Source: Scedosporium boydii
Taxonomy: Eukaryota; Ascomycota; Sordariomycetes; Microascales; Microascaceae
Reading direction: 5' to 3'
Assembly (NCBI GenBank): GCA_002221725.1
Contig: NJFT01000269.1
Coordinates: forward strand, 1 to 50,577
DNA: 50,577 nucleotides
The notes under the pieces are model-generated. The model was not told the DNA's origin and did no database searches. It saw nothing but the letters and a program-made list of their open reading frames with translations. How positions within the stretch are numbered: position 1 is the stretch's first letter; every line of letters starts with the position of its first letter. Position numbers and translations under genes: made by a program. Shown one piece after another: positions 30,232 to 43,700 of the stretch.

Positions 30232-33200
30232 CTTTCTTGGATCGCTACCTGGGCTGAAGGATCCAGGTCTCTAGGTTAGACGAGGAAGCGCGGAGGAGAT
30301 GAGACCACGGGTATAAGCCGTTCGACACGTTAGCGGTCCGGTGTCTGTGAGGGTGAGCGATAAAGACGGACTCCGGCGAATGCGATGCGCATATCACGAG
30401 GTTGAATAGGTTCGTTGTTGTTCCTCCTATTAACGACGTACGTCAGAGAAGCAACCACCGCGAAAAGGATCCAACCTCTCGAGCTTCCCGTTCTTGCTTT
30501 GCTCTTTTCGATCTCTCTTCTCGAAGAAATGAAAATTTTCCCTATCTCTTAACCAAAGGACTTTATATTCCAGGTTCCCGTCCTCCTTTTGTACTCTAGA
30601 GTCGCAATCTCGGAGCTCTTTTAGCCGATTTCCCCTTTCCAGAATCCCCCAGAGAATGTCCCCATCCATCCTGCCGCGGAAGGGAACAAGGATACTCGAG
30701 CACCCACTGACCAAGGAAACGGAAATCAAAAAAAGAGTCCCAAAGTAAGGATGAAAAGTACTGCGAGGATACATATGACCTACATACGAGCCATAATCAA
30801 TAGCTCGGTCAAGATCCACGACTCATCGTACAGCAAACCTGATAGACAAGGTCACGATAGAGTACCATGAGTACCATGGGAACTCGAAGAAAGGCCTACG
30901 CAGATGTGCACCGGGTGGTGGCTTCCGCTGTCCGCCTGACGATTTGGTTGCGTTCGCAACATGCCGGCTAATAAAGGAGGATGGAGTAACTTAATGAAAT
31001 GACATATTAATGGTGATATGAAAACACGGAAACAGACCCCGCGCTCAGGTTCGGCGACCAAAGAAAAAAAATAAACGGAAGGGAAAACATGGCAGGAAAT
31101 ACTGGAGTAGGAGGGAGGAGAGAAAATAGCTTGCCTCTAACGATATTGGGGAAACACCCATTGCGACTTTCTGGGACTTTACGATGGTGGATCCTTGGGA
31201 TCTCGGCTGCTCGGCTTGGAGAGCCTCACTCGGGTTTCCTCCCATTGATTTTTCCCTAACAATGTCTGTGGATTCCCAGCGATGGAGAAAAGTAGAAGGA
31301 GTGGCGGAACCCACGTTGGGGCGGATGAGATGGGTGTGGTCGAAGTTGTGGTTCCCTCCTTCACAATCTTTGAACGCTCGTGACGATCATAGGATCCTCA
31401 TTAATCGTGAGTGGAGATCTTTTAACGACGCCCACTTATTTCTTCAGTTTCAATATGGCATTTGGAATCTTTGACTTCATCTTTCTTGCCTTCTCCTCCG
31501 ACGAAGGACTTGGCGTCTGGCATTGATCCATCCCATGAGGAGGACACACCACCTCCATTTCGGAAATTCGTCCTCTCATTACCGTCATCCCGTTGTTTTC
31601 CCCGTGGGAGGTTGAACGGAAACACCCTTGACTCAAGCGCCTTGCACCTGCGTCGAAACTGCGACGTACAATATGAACCGGGTTTGATGAGCCATCACCG
31701 CTTTTGCGCATATCTTCCTTGGGAAGCCTGTCATGACGACAAAGGAGGGGGAAAGTGCGGATTCAATGTCACCCACCTGTCCTTTCCAGTGGCGAGTTGT
31801 ATGATGGATTTTCCATGGGAAGCGAGGGAAGAGGATCTCGGTAAGAGGAGACTCAATATCACCAGTCCATCTTCCTAATTTCCAACAACACCGTCGCCAA
31901 TATGTGCTTCCACATGACCATATTAGATTCGAGCACCTGCAATGGAGGGGCAGTAAGCAGGCGCACCGAACAACGCACGAGGGTTGTAGCAACTTTGTCG
32001 AAAATCTGTACGAATGATTTGAGAAAACGAGAATGGATTTCCTTGGATGTTACTATCCTCCGCCACAGGTAATCTGGTATCAGCCTCTTCATCTTGTCTC
32101 GACTAACCCCCAGAAGGCTATTTATTATTCGAGAAGGAGTACCGAATGACTTCGTATCTCATATAAATGCACACAGCGGGAAGGCCATGCCGGCTATCAG
32201 ACTGCAATATTGTAGTGTAAGACGACCGATTGGTTCTGCAACTGGGATTGGATATCTGGTTTCATCAACAGGGAACAGTTTTCCTTGACAAGCCGACTCA
32301 ACCTCCCCGCTCGCCAACAACAGTCGCTCGTCTCTCGTCCAAATGAACTTCACTTCTTGGCAAGACGATGATCCTCACCACAGAGAAGAAGAACCAAGAC
32401 GAACTTGTGACTGCAGCAATCCAATGTGAACAGACATGTGCCCTTGCGCCCGCTTGAAGTTGTGGCGAATGGGAACAAGTCCAAACCGAGGATGCCAAGC
32501 TGAGTAAATGAAAGATATCCCTGAAGTTGTCCATTTCGTATATTACATTCTTAATTAGATTTGAGTGGGTGTTGGTTACTTTAGTACACCACTTTATTCG
32601 AGATATTTTCTCGCGTTCCTTTTTTCTCTTCTGTTTTTGGGCATTGCTTTAGTAGAGCCGCTCCATGTGAGAGAAGCCTTCCTGGCGATGCCTGGACGGC
32701 AGCGGAGAGGGTTTTGCCTCATGGCAAGAATAGGATCCAGATTGAGAGAGAGAGAGAGAGAGAGAGAGCCGGGCGTCAAATCTAGCACGGCAAAACGAAC
32801 ATCCCGTTTGATGGAAGTCGTGGACGTCGTTCTTCGTGGACATCAGAAGAAAACTTGAAAGCTGTCTCTGGACGGCAGCACCGCCAGATGCCACATCATC
32901 TGCGGCTCGTCTCCACGCAATCCCAGAAAGAATGCTTAGAAAAATCAAGGGAGTTATTGGCTCTCAAAACATGGGGTAGCTGGGGCGGACCACGGCACTC
33001 GAGGTGGGAATGTCCGTTGCACTGCTTGAAGATTCATCAATCAAGACCAATGCCATATCCTTGTGGAGGCATTTCCTTACTTTTGCTTCGCCCTGATATC
33101 ATCACCTATCCAGGGCATTCAATCCGCTTGCCACACACATCATGAATGTGGTCATGTGCAGACGGTCCAGGCGAGGAGGCAAGGTCCGGGAGAGTAGCAA

Positions 33201-35211
33201 AAGTGGCAGGCTTGGTTGGGGACAATCCAGGTTCCCACTCCTCCTCGCGATACTATTTCGAGATCCTTGGGACGCTCGATTTAGTATCTACCCACCCGCC
33301 CCACCGGAGAGGTATGAGACGAGAAGTGAGGACACACAGGATTACGATGGGAGGGTGGCATGAGGGAGCTAGTCCTCACTCGGAAGATCGTTTAGTGGGA
33401 AAACTCACTCGAGACTGTTTTCTAGGGCTAGGAATACTAGAGGATTGAGTGGATTGCCGTGAGAATAGGAGGGTTGTAAACGTGGGGAAAGTCGCCCAAG
33501 CTGCCCTCCGATCCATCTATTGGATCAGAGTCCATCTAGACTGGTTGTAGGGTCGGGGCTCGCTTGTCGACTCCATTCACTTGACATCAAATTACTATTC
33601 AAGGTAGCCAATCCAGAGGCTTGAAGCATGATTGCTGGGTCAATTTTTAGCAACACGGCTTCGCCCATGTCGACTTTTCCTCTCTGGAGGGCGGTGCGGC
33701 TTAGATGGATAAAGGGAGATGGCCGGGTGGGTGTCCATGTCTTTTTAGTTGAGTGTTCTCTGTTAATAGCCGGCCGGCGCGAGGGCGACCCTTGCGCATT
33801 CGATGCAGCCGATCTTCCAAAATATTTTCGGTTCCATCTCAATCAGACATGGATCGGCTTGTGGGGAAACAGTTTGTGTCGATTCCGCAATCTCCACATT
33901 GGTAGGGATGTGACGAGGGATCAAATGCAATGTGGGAGGGCTACGAGTTGTGTATGTAGTGTTGTTTGCTGGCGTCATCAGTTCAATATCGGGCTACAAA
34001 TTCCCAATCACCTCTCTTCAAGGGAGGGAGACGTGGGCCAAGACTCTGTTTTATTGCCAAGATTCGCGTCATTTATTGGGGACGGCTATTCGGCCGGGGA
34101 AGCATACACACTATGATGGTTGAGAGAAGGCGAGAGATCATTGGGAAGGGAAGTTAAGAAATGAGGAATCGAGAGTCCGGAAAGGTATCCTTGGCTGTTT
34201 TCACTCTACTGGGAGTCTTCCCTTGTGAGGGTTTGGGCGGCGTAGCTTGGATAAAGGAGAGGTCCGACGAGACAGAAAGCCGCGCAACTTCCAAGCATAG
34301 TTTTTCTAATAGGGCTGAGAGTGCACGAGGAGAGGCTTCATGGTGGACGCCGAGGACATACTTCGTAGGGATATTTTTCGTTCAATGGCCAATGGCCAAT
34401 GGCGAAGAATAGCTGAATGGGCGGCCTTCCCTTGACAAGGCCAAGACGGTGCCAGAAGTGAGGAGGACCGAGTGTAAGTCATGGAGACCACCCTCCTTTT
34501 CTGCATAATGAGCAGCATCATTCAATGTAACTTTGGTAGTAAAAGGAAAGATCATGGTGGCTTAAAACCCATCATCGGCAAGCAATTGAAGCAGGTACCC
34601 TGGACTCTCCGTAAATACCTGCGCTGACGTGAGATGGCCGAGATAGAAACGTAGCACAAGCCCGCCCGTCATGTCATCATCTCGGTCTCGCCTCCGCTCG
34701 GTGAAACAACATCAATGACCATTCAGCTGGCTGGGAATGGAGGAATTTAAACGCTTGGCGAAAGGCCGCCGTCGAAGGGCGTACCTCATTCGTCCGTTGT
34801 CCGAGATTTTGTAATGGCGGGTCGGATCACCAACGGCTGAAGTTGTCGGGGGTGGGCGGCGATGGTCATCAGCGCCTGCCGAGGACATAGCAGTCAGCCT
34901 TAAGGCTGACGATATGTGATAAAAAGACTGCTTGGTGGCGGGGGCTATGTCAAGGAGGTGTCAGATTGCGATTGTGATATCAGTTTGGAGGTAAGCGGAG
35001 GCCAGGTCTTGATCAGATACGGATACCACAGCGTCATATGTAGATATAGAAGCGCTCTTCGTCGCACCAGCATTCCAGTTGCAACTTAGCATACTAAGAC
35101 ACTCAATACCTTCTTCCCCTCTTGATACCTCTTCACTTGAGCCAGGCTGGACGTGTTGAGATAACTTCCCAGTATCACCACAGTCCTCTGGAAACCCATC
35201 CAGCCGTCATA
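30232..35211. other. Gene-poor region, about 5 kb
   Basis: The longest stretch without a supported gene. It begins with the AA8 promoter side and ends with that of the FAD oxidase. Frames up to 162 codons (33628-34116 on +) show no domain, and opposing frames of similar length occur. Contents worth noting: a (GA)n tract at 32744-32768, a short CAATGGC tandem at about 34383-34405 and one exact TACTTCGTA at 34359. Confidence 0.45.
32744..32768 (+). repeat. (GA)n microsatellite
   Basis: About 25 bases of uninterrupted GA dinucleotides in non-coding DNA. Confidence 0.95.
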
Positions 35212-37582
35212 ATGACTGGAACCCCTCCCTCCAGCCCATCGGCTTGGACCCTAACCACTGACCAAATCCTTCAACAACTCTCGGATGCCCTTGGAAAACA
35301 TCCCGACGTGGCTGCTGACTTCCCGGGCCTCAAGTCCCTCCTTGACGACTACCTTGATGACAAAATTGACCTCCACCGCATCGAATTCCACCGACGTCTC
35401 CTGCGCATATTCCGCGACGCGCCCCGCGATGACACGTACCAAGGCCTCCTCGGGAAACTCGAGGAGCCTGAGCGCGAGCGGGTTTCGAGGTTCGTAGATG
35501 GCGGCGAGGAAGTTGAGAAGTGTGGGTTGGGATTCGAGCATACCATGAGTCTTGGTGTGAGGGAGCATATAAGGGATATGTTGGGGAGAGACGCCGTGAG
35601 GATTGGAAAGGGGGGCCCTGTGCACGTTGCTGGTCTAAGCAGCGAGGAGTTGAAGGAGAAGGATGGCGTGTTTCATCAGTTTGTACATGGGCTGGCGTCG
35701 TTGTTCAAGTGTGTGCACTTCTCTTCCGTGAGAGAGATGCTACACCCAGACGAAGTTATTGTAAGTGAACCGTTGCAACCAACTGCTGAGCCAATACTGA
35801 CTGTGTAATCTCTTGCTAGGTCTACAAGGACAGCGAGTTCCATAACTGGGGCCTTACTGAGGCGTATACACCCGTCTACACGTGCATCCCATCCACTGTC
35901 GCTGGGGTCCAGAGGATCGTGCGATATGCAAAACAGCACTCCATGGGCGTTCGCTGCGCCGGTTTCCGTAAGTTTATTCCACGTCGGCGATTAGGTGGTG
36001 AATATCAATTTCTAACAAGACCCCCTCAGGGCATTCATGGGCTCCGATGTTTGGACGCAATGGGCAAATCCTCATCTCCTTGCTGAGCATCCAGGAGGCA
36101 GCGGTAATCCCAAACACCACAGCCTTCAGCTTCATCCCGCAGAGACCGCCAACGGAACTCGAGTCTATCGAAGTTGTGCCAGGGGCACCCCTTAGGAAGG
36201 GTAACACCCTTGTCCGAGTCGGCGCAGCAGTTACCAATGAGCGGCTGAGGCGCTGGTGTGTGGAAAGCAATAGATACACGCTTCCCCTCAATGTCATCAT
36301 GGTAGAAATGACCGTTGGCGGGACCAATGGCGCAATTTGCCACGGCTCAGGGAGAGCCCAGCAAACGCTTAGCGATCTCGTGAGGAAGATTGAATATGTT
36401 GACGCAAATGGCAAGCTCCAAGTCGTTGACGATCCGGAGCATCTACGGGCTGCCAGCGGATGCTTTGGTTTAATGGGTGTCATTACACACCTCACTCTTG
36501 AGTTCTCGCCAATGACCTACGCCATCCTGGAGGCAAAGCACATTCCAACTATCAGGGCCGTGCCTCCTCCTCCCGACATGAAGGAAGAGGACATCCCGCC
36601 TGCTTTGAGATTGCCTCTGACGCCCGAGGAACGGAAGCACGACCAGGAGGAGTTTGAGAGGCATGCCGTCAGCGACTACTATAACGAGTGGTTCTGGTTC
36701 CCCTTCTCTGATACGGTCTGGGTGAACTGCTGGAACCACACGACAGACGCCAAGGGAGTGGACGATTATCCAGATGGCGGTGCCATCTTTTTCTCCTTCG
36801 TCACACAATTTGCCCTCAATGTCCTCCAATTCGCGCCTACTCTCCACGAGTTCATCGATGACCTTGGTCTCAACGAGGCTGCCACAACGCTTATATCACG
36901 GGCTGCCAAGTTCGCGCTGCCTGACGAGAAGGTCAAGACCTACCTCACAGATGCGCAGCACTTCCAGCGAGGGATCCAGAATGTGAGGGTGCTCAACCTT
37001 GAAGTCGAAATGCCTCTTGTGCCTAGCAAGGAGGACCCGAAGAAGCCAGACTGGGCTATCGTGCAAAGGGCTTGGTGGGATGCCATCGTCAAGTGCTACC
37101 AGCACAGCGATACATGCCCGCAGCGCATGCCACTCGAGATGCGGGTGATAGGAGGCAGCGATGTCATCATGGCGCCGCAGAGGGGCAATGACTTGGGAAC
37201 ATGTGCCATCGAGATCCTCACGCTCTACTCGGCCAAGGATGACTGGGTGCCGTACGCGCAGGAGGTACTCAACAAATGGATGTCACTTACCGATTCTGAG
37301 GGCCGAAAGCTGCGGATTAGACCTCACTGGGCAAAACAATGGTCTGAGTTCAAGGTGGATGGAAAGCCTTGGGCTGAGAGGCTACGTGATGAGGTTTACA
37401 AGGATGAGATTGTCGAGTTCAAGAGGACGCTGGCGAATATTGGGAAATTGCATGGTTGGGGACTTGCGGACTTGAAAGCGAGATTCTCCAACGACTTTTT
37501 CGATTGGTTCTACTTTGACGATGTCGTTGCCGATGGGGTCACTGGCGTTTCCCGTGTTGATATCGGCAAGGGTGGTAAGTAA
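35212..37582 (+). CDS. FAD-linked oxidase of the lactone-oxidase type with an extra N-terminal domain
   Basis: Three exons, 35212-35760, 35820-35967 and 36030-37582 (749 aa). Junctions: ATT|GTAAG...CTAG|GTC and TTCC|GTAAG...CTCAG|GG. Residues 1 to about 190 form an N-terminal region rich in charged helices (LKSLLDDYLDDKIDLHRIEF, FEHTMSLGVREHI) that I do not recognise. A VAO-type FAD-binding domain follows: TPVYTCIPSTVAGVQRIVRY, then VRCAGFRHSWAPMFGRNGQI, where the His in RHSW is where FAD is covalently held in related enzymes, then TVGGTNGAICHGSG and GLMGVITHLTLEF. The C-terminal half has RPHWAKQW, the HWAK-type motif of D-arabinono-1,4-lactone oxidase and L-gulonolactone oxidase. The substrate is probably a sugar lactone or a related alcohol, but this is inference. 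No signal peptide or membrane segment is evident. Confidence 0.85.
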
Positions 37583-38859
37583 GGTTGAGGAGATTTCCAT
37601 TTGTGCCTATGAGTACTGAGTAGCTATTGATTTGATATCAAAAGTACACACGAATTAATATTAGTCCAGAGACGGTAACTCGAACGAATGGCACTACGAA
37701 GTAAACTGCCCGGGGCATTGTGATCGGTGAGCTTCGGGTCACACGACAAAAGGCTGTTTCTCTGGATGAAATGAGGCGGTGACGGTGAGACAAGACAAGG
37801 AAGAGTACCGGGAGCAATTGATCTTGGAATGCCTTCGACCCGATGGCCCAGATTCGGCCTTCGCGAGCGTGTCGTGAGCTTACCCCGCTGGCTGTGGGTT
37901 GTGGTCATAAAATGGGCGCATTAATCCCATATCCTACCCCTGTTGTCACCCAAGATGCGTGTCGGCAAAGGGAAGAGACAGTCATTGCCTACAGGGATTA
38001 TCCAAAGAGAATCATAGTTCAGTCGAAACATTCTTTCCAAGTAGACACCGAGGAGATGCCTTCTCGTATATAAAGTAGTCAGTATGGCGTCCGGCTATGG
38101 TATGGGAAAATGGGATGTAGAAGAAACATCATATTGATCCATCAATATATTCACGATGGTAAATAGAATCAAGCCCCCTCACGACTTCCATGGCGATGCT
38201 GAGTACGAAGTACTGTAGTGTTAGCGCGTCACATGCTTCATCCTCGTTGTCTGGGTTTAACTTTTTGGAGAAGGACCAACACAAACACTTTCAGGGATCA
38301 AGCATGGCACTTCTGTTGGAGGAAAGTGCGGTGGAGAAGTTTGGAGTCTGAGCAATGTTGGGAAGTTGCGAATTGAAACGCACATCTAAGTTGAGCTCAA
38401 GCCCCGAGTAATGAATGCGTAAACTCCATCGCTTCGTACATTGTGATCTGTCTCTGATCAAAATGTTTCTGAGGACTTGAAACAATTAAGTGCAGTCTCC
38501 GACATCACATTGATCAACCGAATCAATCTTGAGCAACCTTCGGATCAAGATTGATGAAAGATAGGGAAATAGGTGGAGAAATGCACCACGCCTATTCAGG
38601 ATTCAGGCACCGTGCCGTCCCAAGTCAGATCCAGGTCCTCCTGTCCAGGTCCCGTTGCAGTCGCAGAGGTTTGTCTGGCTGTCCAGCCTGTCAGCATGAA
38701 TCTATCAATGCCGTCCTACTAAAGCCGGTTCGCCATTCTCACCCGTTTAGCATCCAGTTGGTTCGCCGTCTCGGGGTATTCCGCTGTCGTGGTACAGTCG
38801 CACATTAGCATCCCCAACCCCAGCCCTTCGTTTTAGACCGATAAACATAAACTCTTTTC
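37583..38859. other. Intergenic region
   Basis: No supported gene. It holds exact copies of the dispersed 9-mer at 37695 and 38204 (the latter inside GAGTACGAAGTACTG). Short frames lack signatures. Confidence 0.4.
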
Positions 38860-40003
38860 CCGCTCTCTTCGCTCTCCTTTCGATTGCTCTTGGCAGACTT
38901 TCCGTCGACAAACTTTCATCGTTTGCATCATCGCCATCACCGGCCCATCGGATCAGCCTTCTGTCGCGTGCCATCCATCGGCGGCAGGCACTCTCCCATA
39001 CCACTACCACTACCGTGCGAGGCTTGCCGGCGACCGTGGGACCCTAATTGACCCCTGCACCTAATTACCGATGGACAGTGGACGCCTCATCTTCCATCCC
39101 TGTCGCAAAGCTTTTTAATTTTTCTGTTTGTTCGAGACTTTTTAGTCTCGTCAGTCAGGTTCGCCTCGAGATCGCGAACATTTCCCAGCACATCCATGTG
39201 GAAAAGCGGACAAAGCGATCGAGTTTGTTGATCGCAGCCATCCGAAGAAAACGGCGAAACGAACGATTGACCCGAAGCGAAACAAAAACAATAGATACTT
39301 GTTGTTTGTTCGATCTCATGACCACCCCAAAGTTTTGACATTTGGCACCCTGTCCAAGCTCCGCTTCTGCCACGAGTCGACAACAACATTGAACACACCA
39401 GCGTGCAGGACCCAGCGGCTCTTAAACTTCCATTTCCTCGACCACCCGCCTTCTCTGAAAATCGCGCGAACCATCCCAAAACAACTATTTGCTACCACGA
39501 AAATACCTATCCTGCCAGTTTTCGCTTGCGACAACTTTTTTTCCGCAAAATCTTCGATTCTGTGCTGGCCGATGAGGGCCGCCGTGTGTCACGCCTAAGT
39601 ACATACATCCACTCTCACACACTCGCCGAGCTGCAGCCACTCAGGAACCCTCTCGAGGAATTCGACCCGACCCAGTCGCAGTCCCCGGCTCCAAGTTTTC
39701 TCCACGCTGACTCCAGGTCTCGCCAGCTGTTCCTGATCCCCCGACTAGCTCCACCCGCTGCTGCTTGGCGCCCAACCAACCACCCTCGGCACAAAGTTTT
39801 CCACCGCCAAACTTTAGCTCCAAAAGGCTTGCGACCTGTCGCACCCTCGCATTCTTCCCGCTGGGTGTTTTCTTCACGTCTCATAGGCCAGAACAGCGAC
39901 CACTTTGTTGCTTTCTGCGCCCTGTTTCCATAAGGTTTTGGGGGAAACGAGGGAGGCAAAAAATAAAGGAGAATAAAGAAACAAATCAGAAAGGAAGAGG
40001 ACA
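38860..40003 (+). promoter_or_regulatory. Probable long promoter and 5' leader of Rxt3
   Basis: About 1.1 kb of pyrimidine- and CA-rich sequence (CTCTTCGCTCTCC, TTTCTGTTTGTTCG, CACACACTCG) before ATG 40004. It resembles the long leaders of fungal regulatory genes. Several upstream ATGs open short frames (39299-39598, 39403-39933); if transcribed, these would be upstream ORFs. None shows a domain. Confidence 0.35.
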
Positions 40004-43000
40004 ATGGACCAACGACAGCGTCTCCCGCCGCCGCCACCTCAACAGCTCCCCTACTCGCACCCGCAGCAGCAGCAACAGCAGAACCCACACGCGCAGAACC
40101 AGAGCGGACCCACTTCCGCCTATGCTTGGCATCCCTTGCCCCAGCCAACCTCTTCGGCGACAACATCAAATTCTCCCGCAAACATCTCCAGCTATCCGTC
40201 GCCATCGAATACCGCCACACATGCATCCTCCCACAATTCCCACTACCCCGACCATCAACGCCATCCTTCCGATCCCGCATTCTATCCCTCGGCCGGTCGC
40301 TCCTATTCAGTAGACCCGGGCTCCAACTCGGATTCTAGTCAAGGGTCCCGGCTTCCTCCGCCGTCGCAAACAAACCACGCTAGGCACAAGAGCTCATCAT
40401 CTATACCTTCTGCGCCCCAAGCATTAAATCATACCATGCCGCCTCCGGGCTCACCTCTTCAACAGCAGCAGGCGCTTCCGCCCCCGCCGCAGCAACAACA
40501 ACAACAATCGCCTGCGCAGGGTCAGCAGCAACAGCCCGGCTCTCATGCCTCGCATCAAATGGGTCACTATGGTCTTCCGCCTCCGCCGAGGCCCTCTATC
40601 CCCTCGCGGCAATCCTCGACCTTTTCATCCGGTCGCGAGTTACCGTCGTTAAATTCTATCGCCAGGACCGGAAGTACTGGGAGTACCATGTCGATTTCGT
40701 CGATGCTTGGCGGACCCCCATCTAGCTCTCGGGAGTCTCACCCCCCTCCGCCACCTCCACAACAGCATTATCCTCCGTCGTCTGCCGCGCCCTCGTCCAA
40801 TGCAGCGTACGCGCCTTCGATACATGCGTCGCCGAGGATGCATTCGACATCGACGGAATATCCACCTTTTCGCCGCCCGCAAACCCCCGACCATGGTCGG
40901 CCTTACGATCCGAGAGCAACCGCCGCGCCCTCGCCCCAGACCGGCGGACACTATACACCCGAGCTGCAACGTTATGGGACACCGCAATACCATCAGCAAC
41001 GGCCGCCGTCGATGCCCGACCAAAATCGGGACTCAAGGATACCGGGGAACGGGCTTCCTCCGCGACCTAGTAGCCAGCCAAAATCCTTCCCGAACATCCA
41101 TCATCCGCCAGCCCCCGTAGACCATTCCCGGCCTCCTCCTCCTTCAGACGATATATATAGTCGCCGGGACGATCCGAGTCGCCGACCACCCTCTTCTGTC
41201 GAATATAATCCTGAACGAACAGGCCTCAGACCCGTTGGCTACGATGATAGATATAGGATGGATAGGGACCGACAACACGACGCCGAGCAACGAGAAAGGG
41301 AGCGGCACGAACGTACCCTGTCGACTGGCGAAGCCGGAAGGCCACATCCCGTGCATCCCGACTACCCCCCCAGAGGCCATCAACCTTATGGTGGGCCCCA
41401 TCCCGATGTCCGCGACCCCCGAGACCCGCGCGACCTCCGTGACCCCCGTGATCCCGCGAACTGGCAACGGCCGGCAGCATACGACCCTGCTAGACTCCCG
41501 TACGAGTCCCCAGGCCAGCACCAACCGAGGCATCCCGACTACCCTTCTACTTCCGCGCCCGCATATCCAAGCCATCCCGCTCCGGTTTATTCGCAACCGC
41601 CGGCGGCCAACCAATACCCTCCCCATCCGCAACAACCACATCACCAGCCGCCTGTGTCTCAACCTCCGGGCAGTGGCGCGCCACACGCGAGGTACGACGC
41701 ATCTCCCGAGAGGCCAAGAGTTAACGTCGTTCATCCACAACAACCACCTCCGTCGGCACCACATCACCAACAACCGCTCCCACCACATCAAGCGCGACCT
41801 CACGACGAGATGCCTCGAAGCATGCCATACGGTCCGGCTCACCCGCCAGGTCCGTTTGATTCGTCGCGCCCCCGACCGAATGAGGAGCCGCCGAGCCAGC
41901 ACATGCAAAACCGCAATCATCTCGCTATCCAAGAGATCAACAGAACAAAGGGCCGGATTAGCCCCCTACCCCAGGCCGTGCAAGGTGCGCAGCCTCAACT
42001 TCCAGGACCAGCCGGCGAGCCAGGTATCAAATCCGAGTTCGGCCGCGTCTTTTCAGGTCTCGGCGGCGGTATCGGTGGCCTAGGTGTGTCGAGTCCGGTC
42101 ACTTCAGGCCCGCCGCCAGCTCCATTTTCCAATTCAATGTCACGACGAGACGAGGGCGAGCAGCCGGTAGCGCACGATTCTCCTGCCGATGGGGCGAAGA
42201 TGGTGCGCGAAGGCAGTCGGGGCCGACGGCGCAAGCTGAAAGAGGAAGATCCACGGGAGGAGGATAGCAGCGGACGGCTCACCCCTGGTGGGAAGGTCAA
42301 ACGTCCGAAAACTCTTCCCCATCACCACCACCATCAGTACGTTTTGTCTACTTCTCCCATTTAGTTGTATTCCGCAAGCTAACCATGCCTCCTCCAGTCA
42401 TCACCACCATCACCACCATCACCACCATAATCATGATGGCAGCGCTCAACCAGCCGGGACACCATTCAAGACAGGCAAGGGCGGGACCCCGATACAATCC
42501 CCAACTCTGATTAAAGACGCAGCCATACTAAGCCATCTCCCTCGCCCAACCATCGGCACCTTGGCCTCGGCTGTCTCAAAACCCGCACCAAGCCCCGTGC
42601 CGGTTATCCCACCCAAGCCGAAACAAATTGTCAACTCAAAAGCCGTCCTTGATTCTGTGGCTGACCGGCCCAGGCATCATCTTGGCGACACGCTCTATGA
42701 GCCGATTTTCCAACCAGCGAGACTAGTACCAAACGTTCCTTCGAGCCGAGGCTTCTCGACTACCCCCAAACCGTTACCTTTTGACAGGATTCGCGATAGG
42801 GAAAACTGCACTATTACCGTCAAAGTTGCGAGGATACATCTTACGCCGAGTGCGCGGGAGGAAATCACGGCGCGCCGGGCGCTCTGGGGCACGGAAGTTT
42901 ACACGGATGATTCGGATGTAGTAGCGGCTTGCATCCACGGAGGTTGGATCCGTGGCGAGTGGGCAGAGGATATTGACGTCAACATGATAGATCTCGACCA

Positions 43001-43700
43001 TGGCATTCCCAACGACGGCGTCATTGAAAAGGATAGCCGCCGTAAGAAGGAGAAGGAAGCCGAGGCGAAGGCGCGGCAGGAGGCCAACGAGGCTTCGTAT
43101 CTCTCAGCTCCGCCAAAGACCGGTCCCGTCCACGTCCCGTCCGATCGCGATATGCATGTCACCCTTCTCGTCCTGCCCAAACTACAGAAGTACGCCAGTA
43201 CGACACGGTTCGGTATACAATCTAGGGAGTTTGGCGGTACTACTAGGCTCCACGATGGACGACGACCTGTCGAACACGATGGCTTGAGCTTCATGATTCT
43301 TGGTGTCAGGTGGGTCGAAAATGGCGCTGGGGCTCAGAGCCGACTTCGAGGACAGGCCCGTCGGGAAAGGATGAGGAAGGCAATGAGGGAAGTCAGCCTC
43401 ACTTTCCAAGGCATGAACGGAGCGGAGCTGGAGCACAGCAAGGCGGTTGTGAGGAAGCTGCGCTCGGAGTTGGAGAATGGCGTAGTGATTAAAGATGGAA
43501 TGGCCAGCGAAAAGGCACGCTTAGCGCAGGATGATGAAAATAAGGAGAATGGCGATGTGGATAAGGAGAACCGTCCTTCTGACGCCAAGGATGCTGGCAG
43601 GGACAAGGAGGACGGTCCAGTCACAAATGGGGACAGCGGTGATAAGATGGAGGGGGTAGAGAAAACGGATGGGAAGGCTACGGCGGCGGTGCAGGCGTAA
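40004..43700 (+). CDS. RXT3: Rxt3-type subunit of the Rpd3L histone deacetylase complex
   Basis: Two exons, 40004-42336 and 42398-43700 (1211 aa), with donor CA|GTACG, a GCTAACC branch site and acceptor CTCCAG|T. Residues 1 to about 740 are disordered: Pro/Gln/Ser/His-rich, with CAG/CAA-encoded poly-Gln tracts, PPPP runs and DPRDPRDLRDPRDP repeats. The Rxt3 domain lies in exon 2: RDRENCTITVKVARIHL, ALWGTEVYTDDSDVVAACIH, GWIRGEWAEDIDVNMIDLDH, then MHVTLLVLPKLQKYASTTRF and LSFMILGVRWVENG. The tail is charged (DKENRPSD, KEDGPVTNGD). Rxt3 acts in the nucleus in the large Rpd3/Sin3 co-repressor. The yeast protein is much shorter; the long N-terminal part is typical of filamentous fungi. A run of 16 His straddles the intron. 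Long frames on the opposite strand here are shadows of the Pro-rich coding bias. Confidence 0.92.
42317..42428 (+). repeat. CAT/CAC repeat interrupted by an intron
   Basis: CAT/CAC triplets occur on both sides of the intron at 42337-42397. Together they encode 16 consecutive His residues, six before and ten after the junction. Confidence 0.9.

Noticed and set aside
41144..42083. Long open frames in other frames and on the minus strand over Rxt3 exon 1
   Set aside because: They are Arg- and Trp/Val-rich shadows of the Pro/Gln/His-rich coding sequence and show no domains.
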